This document shows positions 56,780 to 64,000 of a stretch of 64,000 nucleotides of DNA, piece by piece; within the stretch, counting starts at the first letter, position 1, and every line of letters begins with the position of its first letter. The notes under the pieces were generated by a model, which saw only the letters and a list, made by a program, of their open reading frames with translations, did not search any database and had not been told where the DNA came from. The stretch comes from Roseateles sp. GTDB lineage: Bacteria; Pseudomonadota; Gammaproteobacteria; Burkholderiales; Burkholderiaceae_C. The position numbers and the translations under genes are program-made. Location of the stretch: assembly GCA_016790285.1 (NCBI GenBank), contig JAEUPJ010000035.1:37802-101801 (forward strand), read 5' to 3'.

Positions 56780-59188
56780 ATGCCCTGGCGCCGCCCGGCC
56801 CTTGCCCTTGCCCTTTGCCTGACCCTCGGCGCCGCCCATGCGGCGCCCGACGCCCTGCGCCTGAACACCCTGCTGACCGAGCAGCGCTACGCCGCGGTGC
56901 GCGCCGAGCTCGACGCTCTCTTGCGCGCGCCGCAGCCCGACGCGAGCCAGCGTGAGCTCATCTACCGCTGGCTCTTCGCGCGCGACGATGGCGCCGGTAT
57001 CGACCGCCGCACGCGCGGCGTGCTGGGCGACGAGCGGGCCGACGCCGTGGACCTGCTCGCCGCGGGCCGCCTGGCCCTGGACCGGCGCGACTTCGACCGT
57101 GCCCGCGCCTGCTTCGAGCGTGCGCTGGCCCGAGCGACGCGGCCGGTGGACCGTGCCCAGGCCCTGCGCGGCCTCGGGCAGCGGCACTACCAGCTGCGCG
57201 AATTCGACGCGTCGCTGCAGCAGCTGCAGGAAAGCCTGGCCGCCGAGCGCACGGCCGATGGCCTCTCGGCCCTGGCCGAGACGCTGATCCGCCTGGGCCG
57301 CACCGACGACGCCATCGCCGCGGCCGAGGGGGCGCTGGCGCTGAACCGCCACCACGAGATGGCCCACTACCTGCTCGGCAACGGCTACGCCCGGGAGAAC
57401 TACACCCAGCTCGCCACGCGACTGGGCGCGGGTTTCGCACCGCTGCTGGCGGACGTCCGGCGCGCGTCCGATGCCTTCGACCGTGGCGATTTCGATGCTG
57501 CGCTGGCGCTGAGTTTCTCGGTGCTCGAGCGCTGCCCGCAGCTTGGCCGCGCGCACGCCATCGCGGCCAAGGCGCTGGAGTCGCAGCGCCTGCGCATCGA
57601 CGTGCACCGCGCTGCCGCCGAGCGGCGCTTTGCCGCCACGCCCATGCCGGCGGTGCCCGGCATCGAGCGCTATGTGCTGAACTGGGCTGACCTGTCGCCC
57701 CGCCACCGCAAGCGCGTGGCGCTGTCGGTGGCGCCATGGAAGGCGTTCATCCCGGTGCTGGTGGAGGGCGGCGCCACGCACTTCATCAAGCCGATGTGGA
57801 TGCGCCTGTCCGAGACCCCCGAAGCCCACGCGTTGAAGGACGCCCGCATCGACTACGACTCGCGGCTGTGGGACGACGTGCGCGGCATGGGCGGCCACTT
57901 CACGGTGACCGGCGTCGAGGACGTCGAGCGCAGCATCTTCGACAAGTACAACACCGTGCTGCACGAACTGACGCACCAGGTGCACGGTGTGCTGACGGCC
58001 GACCAGGCGCGCGCGATCGAGGCGCTGTACCAGCAGGCCAAGGCGCGGGACGCCGCCACCCGCGACGGCTTCCTGTCGCGTTACGCCGGGGGCTCGGTGT
58101 GGGAGTACTTCGCCGAGGGCGCCAACGCCGAGGCCTCGCCGCGGCGCGACGCGTTCGACGGCCGCGAGATCGTGCGCGAGCGGCTCATCGCCATCGACCC
58201 CGCGCTGCGTGTGGCCGTGCAGCGCTTCTTTGCGCAACGCGACACGCGGGCCAGCCTGCCCGTGGCCCTCGTCAACGCCGGCAACCAGAAGCTCGAGGAC
58301 GGCCAGCTCGCCGAAGCCCGGCCGCTGTTCGCACGGGCGCTGAAGCTGGCGCCGACGGACGAGCGCGCGCTGGCGGCGCAGCTCTACGCGCTGGCCATCG
58401 AGGCCGACGGCGCTGCCGCCAGCGAGCTGGCCAAGCGCGCACTCGCTGCGCACCCGCGCAGCGGCACGTTGCACGTCGCCGCGGCCGATGCCCTGTGGCA
58501 TGCGGGGCGCCCACTCGCCACCGAGGTGCTGCCGGCGCTGGCCCGCGTGCGTGACACCCTCCAGGGCGAGGACCGTTTCCGCGTCGACCTCGCCCTGGCC
58601 GACCACCACCGCCGCCTGGGCGATGTGCCCCAGGCGCTCGCCGCCTTCGACGCCGTGCTGGCCTACCAGGGCGACCAGCCCGAGGCGCTGTGGGGCCGGG
58701 CGGCCACGCTGGCCCTCGCCGGCCGCTGGGACGAGGCCTTCACCCAGTACGAGGCCGTGCTGCGCCTGCGCACCGGCCTGGTGGCCCTGCGCCGCGACTA
58801 TGCGCTGGACCTGCTGCGCGCGGGGCGCCTCGCGCCGGCCCGTGCCCAGCTCAAGGAGGCGCTGCTGCTGGACCCGTCGGACCCTGACGTGCTCGCCCTC
58901 AAAGGCTGGCTGGCACTGGCCGAAGGCGACGCGGCTGCGGCCCGTCGCGACAGTGCCGAGGCCCTGGCGCGCGGCCCCTGGAGCGACTTGGCCGTCATCG
59001 TGAGCGCCGCGGCCCTGCAGTCGCTGGGCGAGCGCGAGGCCGCGCGTGCCGTGCTCGCCCCGCTGCGCGAGCGCATCGCCTCGGGCGCCCCGCCGCAGTA
59101 TGTCTACCGGCCGGAGAAGTCGGGCTGGTTCTCGGTGCACGAGCTGCCCGCCAGTGAGCGGCGCGTGATGGAGCTGCTGCTGCCGTGA
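56780..59188 (+). CDS. exported TPR protein with HExxH metallopeptidase domain
   Basis: An 802-residue protein with a signal peptide (cut after GAAHA). TPR repeats fill about 25-290 and again about 510-770. Between them is a zinc-peptidase-like domain: HELTH at 395-399 (NTVLHELTHQVHG) and a candidate third ligand Glu446 in WEYFAEGANA, the gluzincin arrangement. It is probably periplasmic. Such a peptidase enclosed by two TPR arrays is unusual; the arrays may select the substrate or a partner. The stop overlaps the FUSC gene by 4 bp, so they form one operon with the formaldehyde dehydrogenase gene. Confidence 0.78.
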   Translation: MPWRRPALALALCLTLGAAHAAPDALRLNTLLTEQRYAAVRAELDALLRAPQPDASQRELIYRWLFARDDGAGIDRRTRGVLGDERADAVDLLAAGRLALDRRDFDRARACFERALARATRPVDRAQALRGLGQRHYQLREFDASLQQLQESLAAERTADGLSALAETLIRLGRTDDAIAAAEGALALNRHHEMAHYLLGNGYARENYTQLATRLGAGFAPLLADVRRASDAFDRGDFDAALALSFSVLERCPQLGRAHAIAAKALESQRLRIDVHRAAAERRFAATPMPAVPGIERYVLNWADLSPRHRKRVALSVAPWKAFIPVLVEGGATHFIKPMWMRLSETPEAHALKDARIDYDSRLWDDVRGMGGHFTVTGVEDVERSIFDKYNTVLHELTHQVHGVLTADQARAIEALYQQAKARDAATRDGFLSRYAGGSVWEYFAEGANAEASPRRDAFDGREIVRERLIAIDPALRVAVQRFFAQRDTRASLPVALVNAGNQKLEDGQLAEARPLFARALKLAPTDERALAAQLYALAIEADGAAASELAKRALAAHPRSGTLHVAAADALWHAGRPLATEVLPALARVRDTLQGEDRFRVDLALADHHRRLGDVPQALAAFDAVLAYQGDQPEALWGRAATLALAGRWDEAFTQYEAVLRLRTGLVALRRDYALDLLRAGRLAPARAQLKEALLLDPSDPDVLALKGWLALAEGDAAAARRDSAEALARGPWSDLAVIVSAAALQSLGEREAARAVLAPLRERIASGAPPQYVYRPEKSGWFSVHELPASERRVMELLLP

Positions 59189-61307
59189 AGAAGCTGCTGC
59201 GCCGGCTCGAAGCCGCCCATCTGAATGGTTTGAGCGTCGCCCTGGGGGTGACGGCCACGCACGTGCTCGTCGGGGCGCTGTTCGGCGAGACGGCAGGCCT
59301 GGCCGCCGTGGGCGGCGCGGTCTGCGCCAGCCTCACCGACCTGCCCAACCCGCCGCAGCGGGTGCTGCCACGCGTGCTGCCGGCCGCCGCGGCCGCTGCG
59401 GTCGTGACGCTGCTGGTGGGCCTGACCGACGGCTCCCTGCCGCTCACGGTGGCCGTGATCGCGGTCGTGACCTTCCTGTCGCTGATGACGCTGGCCTGGG
59501 GCTTGCGCGCGGGGCCGCTGTCCTTCGCGCCGGTGCTGGCGATGGTGTTCGCCATGGCCTGGGACCGCACCGCGGGCGCGGCCTCGCCCTGGGAGCACGC
59601 GCTCTGGGTGGGGTTGGGCGGCTGCGTCTATGCCGCCTGGGGGCGGGGTGCGGCCGTGGTGCTGCGCCACCGGCTGCGTGAACTGGCCCTGGCCCAGGCC
59701 CTGCGCGCCACCGTGCAGCGGCTGCGTTCGCGCGCCCAGCGCATCGCCCTGGCGGTGAGCCCCGATGAAGCACGCATCCGCGCCTCCATCGCCGACGACG
59801 TGCAGCTGGCCGACGCCCTGCAGGCCGCGCGCGACCAGGTCTTCGCCGCGCGCCGCTCGCCGCGCAGCCGGCGCCAGACCGACCTCGTGCTCGGCCTCAT
59901 CGAGCTGCGCGACCTGCTCTTGGCCAGCCGGCTGGACACCGAGCTGCTGGGCCAGGACTTCCCCGGCCGCCAGTGGCGCGCGGCCCTGGCCGACACCCTG
60001 CGCCACCTGGCCGACGTGCTCGCGGCGCTGGCCGAGACGCTGGTGTCCGGCGCGCCGCTGCCCGAGGTGTCGGCCGACGCCTGGCGGGCCCAGCTGGCCG
60101 CGCGGCTGGCCGACGTGACGGCCCCGCCCGGGGACTCGCGCGTGCACGTGGTGTCGGCCCTGCAGACGCGCGTGGGGCACATGCTGGACGACGTCAGCGC
60201 CATGGTGGCCCGGCAGGCCGCCGCGGACAACCCCGACACGCCCTGGACGCCCGAGCGCCTGGCGCCCTTCGTGTCGCCCGAGGGCTGGCCGCTGGCTGCG
60301 CTCAAGCCGCACCTGACGCTGCAGTCGGGCGTCATGCGGCACGCGCTGCGCTCGGCGCTGGCGCTGTCGTTGGCCTACACGCTCGGCGCCTTCCTGCCCT
60401 GGTCGGCCCACCCGTTCTGGCTGATGCTCAGCGTGGCCGTCGTGCTGCGCGGCAACCTGGAGCAGACGCTGTCGCGGCGCAACGAGCGGATCATCGGCAC
60501 GGTGCAGGGCTGCCTGCTCGTGCTGCTGCTGGCGCATGTGCAGTGGGTGCCGCTGCTGAGCCTGTGCTTCATCGCGGCCGTCGGCACGGCGCACGCCTAC
60601 GTCAACCGCCGCTACCGGGTGGCAGCCACGGCCGCCACGCTGATGGCGCTGCTGCAGCCGCTGATGCTGGCGCCGGGCAGTGACCCCGCCATCGTCGAGC
60701 GCCTGGCCGACACCGTCATCGGCGCGGGCCTGGCGTGGCTGTTCAGCTTCGTGCTGCCGTCGTGGGAGCGCGCCGCGCTGCCGCGCCTGGCGGCACAGCT
60801 GCGCGCGGCCCTGGCCCGCCACGCCGGCAACATGCTGCGCTGGCAGCCGGGCCTGGACGAGCAGCTCGCCCAGCGCCTGAGCCGCCAGCAGGCCTACACG
60901 GCGCTGGCCGCCCTCGCGGCCGCAGCCCAGCGCACGCGCGTGGAGCCCGAGAGCGTGCGCCTGCCCGACGCCGAGATCGAATCGGCCCTGAGCCACGGCT
61001 ACCGGCTGATGGCGTTGCTGGGCGCCGTGCAGTTGCAGGTGCAGCGCCGCGCCGACCGGCTGGACGCCGCCCGCGCCGAGCCCGCGCTCACGCAGGCGCG
61101 CGAGGCTTGCGAGCAGGCGCTCAAGGGCGAGTCCATCGCCGCGCTGCCCGCCGAGCCGCCCGACGCCGATGCCGGCGCTTGGCCCGAACACGTCGGGCAG
61201 CAGGACCTGACACCCTGGCTGCTGCGCCGCCTGCGCCTGTGCCGCAGCGAGGCACGCGAACTCGTCACCGCCCTTCACCAACTTCAACCCACTGCAGGAG
61301 TCACCCC

Positions 61308-61311
<4 letters not shown>
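59185..61311 (+). CDS. FUSC-family membrane transporter (YccS-like)
   Basis: A 708-residue protein with two blocks of TM segments (about 15-150 and 390-520), each followed by a cytoplasmic helical region. This is the fusaric-acid-resistance/YccS layout (LALSLAYTLGAFLPWSAHPFWLMLSVAVVLRG begins the second block; HYRVAATAATLM-like follows). It probably exports aromatic acids or related compounds. It overlaps the peptidase gene ahead and the alcohol dehydrogenase gene behind, each by 4 bp, so all three are likely translated together. Confidence 0.85.
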
Positions 61312-62414
<1,103 letters not shown>

Positions 62415-62668
62415 CTTTCCAGATGTCGTCGTTCCCGCGCAGGATGTGTCCGAGGTTTCGCAAAGCATGCTTTGCGCCGGGCGAACGCCATTGCCGTGCA
62501 GGGCTACGGCGGGAACCCAGCCCGGCCCAACACGACGCCCAGGACACGCGAATCATCCGATCAATGCGGCTTCAAATCCCCCTCAATCCCCCTTTTCCAA
62601 AGGGGGAAGTGCCCGGCAAAGGACACACTTCGTGGAATCGCGTTCATGCCTGACGCGAGAAAATTGAC
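62415..62668 (+). repeat. frmA-hydrolase gap with CCCCCTTT/AAAGGGGG hairpin
   Basis: This 254-bp gap has no gene. CCCCCTTT-TCC-AAAGGGGG (about 62588-62606) is a perfect 8-bp stem, of a type that is scattered in many bacterial genomes, with CAAATCCCCCTCAAT before it. The DNA here is less GC-rich than its neighbours. It splits the two formaldehyde genes that would otherwise be adjacent. Confidence 0.7.
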
Positions 62669-63514
62669 ATGATGCAAACCCTCACCGAACACCGCTGCTT
62701 CGACGGCATCCAGGGCTTTTACCAGCATGACTCGGACGCCATCGGCTTGCCGATGCGCTTCTCGGTGTTCCAGCCTGCGTCTGCACATGGCGGCCCACGA
62801 CCTGCGTTGATCTACCTCGCCGGCCTCACCTGCACCGAGGAGACCTTTGCCATCAAGGCCGGCGCGCAGCGCGTGGCGGCCGAACTCGGCCTCACCCTGA
62901 TCGCGCCGGACACCAGCCCGCGCAACACCGGCATCGAGGGCGCCACGCGCGACTGGGATTTTGGCGAAGGCGCGGGCTTCTACCTCGATGCGACCGAGGC
63001 ACCCTGGAACAAGCACTTCCGCATGGCCTCGTGGATCACCGGCGAGTTGCTGCCGCTGGTCACCGATCGATTCGGCCTCGATCCGCGGCGCATCGGCATC
63101 ACGGGACACTCGATGGGCGGGCATGGGGCGCTGACCCTGGCGTTGAAGCATCGCGAAACGTTCAGGAGCGTCTCCGCGTTGGCGCCCATCGCCGCACCGA
63201 GCGAATGCCCGTGGGGCGTGAAAGCGTTCACCGGTTACCTGGGCACCGACCGCGCCGCGTGGTTGGCGCACGACGCCTGCGCCTTGCTGCGCGCCACACC
63301 GTGCCCGTTTCCCGCCGGCCTGCTCGTCGACCAGGGCCTGGCCGACAAATTCCTCACCGAGCAACTACACCCGGATCGGCTCGAATCCGCCTGCCGCACG
63401 GCGAACCAGCCGCTGACCCTGCGCCGCCATGACGGCTACGACCACGGGTACTACTTCGTGGCGAGCATCATCGAGCACCACTTGCGGTTTCATGCGGAGC
63501 GGCTGGCGGGGTGA
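62669..63514 (+). CDS. fghA: S-formylglutathione hydrolase
   Basis: A 281-residue esterase-D type hydrolase. CFDGIQGFYQHDS, LAGLTCTEETFAIKAG, the nucleophile motif GHSMGGHGALTLALK and YDHGYYFVASIIEHH (catalytic His) are intact. It splits S-formylglutathione to formate and glutathione, after the class III alcohol dehydrogenase. Two ATGs stand side by side at 62669 and 62672. Codon use looks somewhat less GC3-biased than in nearby genes, which hints at a different history; this was judged by eye. Confidence 0.95.
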   Translation: MMQTLTEHRCFDGIQGFYQHDSDAIGLPMRFSVFQPASAHGGPRPALIYLAGLTCTEETFAIKAGAQRVAAELGLTLIAPDTSPRNTGIEGATRDWDFGEGAGFYLDATEAPWNKHFRMASWITGELLPLVTDRFGLDPRRIGITGHSMGGHGALTLALKHRETFRSVSALAPIAAPSECPWGVKAFTGYLGTDRAAWLAHDACALLRATPCPFPAGLLVDQGLADKFLTEQLHPDRLESACRTANQPLTLRRHDGYDHGYYFVASIIEHHLRFHAERLAG

Positions 63515-63550
63515 GTCCCGCGAACCCAGCACCGCACGGGAGCCTGCACC

Positions 63551-64000
63551 CTACTTCGTCGGCGCCGAGAACACGCGCGCCAGCACCTGGCGGTCGGCCG
63601 CGGGCAGGGCGAGGATTTCGCCGAACACGGTCTTGACCATCCAGCAGGCGGTGTCGTTGGTGGTCATGGACGGGTAGTTGACCACGCGCAGCAGCACCGA
63701 GCGTTCGGCATCGCTGAATTTGTTGCCCAGCCGGTTCAACGCCACCTCGGCGCGGCGCGGCGACACCGTCGGCTCCGGCACCTGTTCGAGTTCCGCCACG
63801 ACGGCGCGCTCCACCAGGGCGAAGTAGTCCTCGATGTCCCTTACCGGCAGTTGCTCGATGGCCTTCAGGATCTTGGGCATCAACTGGCGGTTGCGCTCGC
63901 TGTCCGGGCGCGCCAGGGCCGCGCAGGTGGCCTCGTCCATGTGTTCGACCAGCTTCAACGCAAAAGTCATGCGCTTTTCGAGCGCCGCATCGTCCAGCCG
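63551..64000 (-). CDS. unknown protein, 5' end outside window
   Basis: The frame reads from the window edge (RLDDAALEKRMTFALKLVEH) to a stop at 63551, leaving about 149 codons. The Met at 63970 may be internal, because the frame is open upstream of it to the edge. It is soluble and largely helical (LPKILKAIEQLPVRDIEDYF, LLRVVNYPSMTTNDTACWMV). No signal peptide, TM segment or known motif is visible in this part. The family is not recognised. Confidence 0.6.
   Translation of the reverse strand, partial: RLDDAALEKRMTFALKLVEHMDEATCAALARPDSERNRQLMPKILKAIEQLPVRDIEDYFALVERAVVAELEQVPEPTVSPRRAEVALNRLGNKFSDAERSVLLRVVNYPSMTTNDTACWMVKTVFGEILALPAADRQVLARVFSAPTK

Noticed and set aside
55394-59140. Open frame of 1248 codons on the minus strand
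   Set aside because: It runs antisense through marR, the binding protein and the TPR peptidase, all with clear families; high GC keeps such frames open.

Overview
The window is very GC-rich chromosomal DNA (about 70 % G+C by eye) with dense, mostly intact genes. The gene content points to a betaproteobacterium of the order Burkholderiales, most likely a Rubrivivax/Leptothrix/Methylibium/Roseateles-type genus. Supporting signs are a Bug/TctC-type binding protein, the proteobacterial gshA type, an S-adenosylhomocysteine (SAH) riboswitch in front of a split metH, and a TorF-glnK-amtB operon under a sigma-54 promoter. The genus is an inference. I saw no rRNA, tRNA, CRISPR array, integrase or transposase.

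Layout. 0-2 kb (minus): ECF sigma factor, putative anti-sigma factor and an exported protein. 2-9 kb (plus): VOC protein, AhpD-like protein, zinc-ribbon protein, HtpX, methionine-type aminotransferase, a small PilJ-N/MCP-like protein, IlvD and a CAP-domain lipoprotein. 9-14.2 kb (minus): a YtrA-like GntR-ABC-permease operon with a clear operator, then AraC, cupin and alpha/beta hydrolase genes. 14.3-15.2 kb (plus): an exported serine protease. 15.2-23.8 kb (minus): a reductive pyrimidine catabolism operon (PreT, PreA, MmsA, NCS1 transporter, dihydropyrimidinase, amidohydrolase) with a divergent TetR regulator. Three of its internal gaps carry the same long inverted repeat. 24.6-27.7 kb (minus): a diguanylate cyclase and a degenerate HD-GYP-like protein. 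27.8-31.3 kb (plus): SAH riboswitch, MetH lacking its homocysteine domain, and a glycine-zipper protein.

31.3-37.0 kb (minus) is the most unusual part: a tight four-gene operon of a lipoprotein, a trypsin-like/SleB-like fusion, a membrane protein ending in a peptidoglycan-binding-like segment, and a peptidoglycan-binding/M15-like peptidase. I know no described system with this composition. 37.1-41.6 kb: YifB/ComM (minus), then the nitrogen-regulated TorF porin-glnK-amtB operon. 41.7-53.9 kb (mostly plus): diguanylate cyclase, gshA, kup, a roughly 1 kb gap with a 285-bp tandem duplication and a TonB-receptor remnant, an APC transporter, a glutamine amidotransferase, BenE, gshB, a DUF885 peptidase and a DUF4124 protein. 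54-56.7 kb: a flavin monooxygenase and a MarR regulator divergently transcribed from overlapping, apparently leaderless promoters, with a Bug-type binding protein behind marR. 56.8-63.5 kb (plus): a TPR metallopeptidase, a FUSC transporter, and the glutathione-dependent formaldehyde pair (class III alcohol dehydrogenase, S-formylglutathione hydrolase). The window ends in a partial unknown gene.

Functionally, the clear modules are uracil/thymine breakdown to beta-amino acids and then acyl-CoA, ammonium uptake and PII signalling, methyl-cycle control by SAH, glutathione synthesis (gshA, gshB) and its use in formaldehyde detoxification, and c-di-GMP signalling. Several regulator genes appear to have transcription starts at or next to their start codons.
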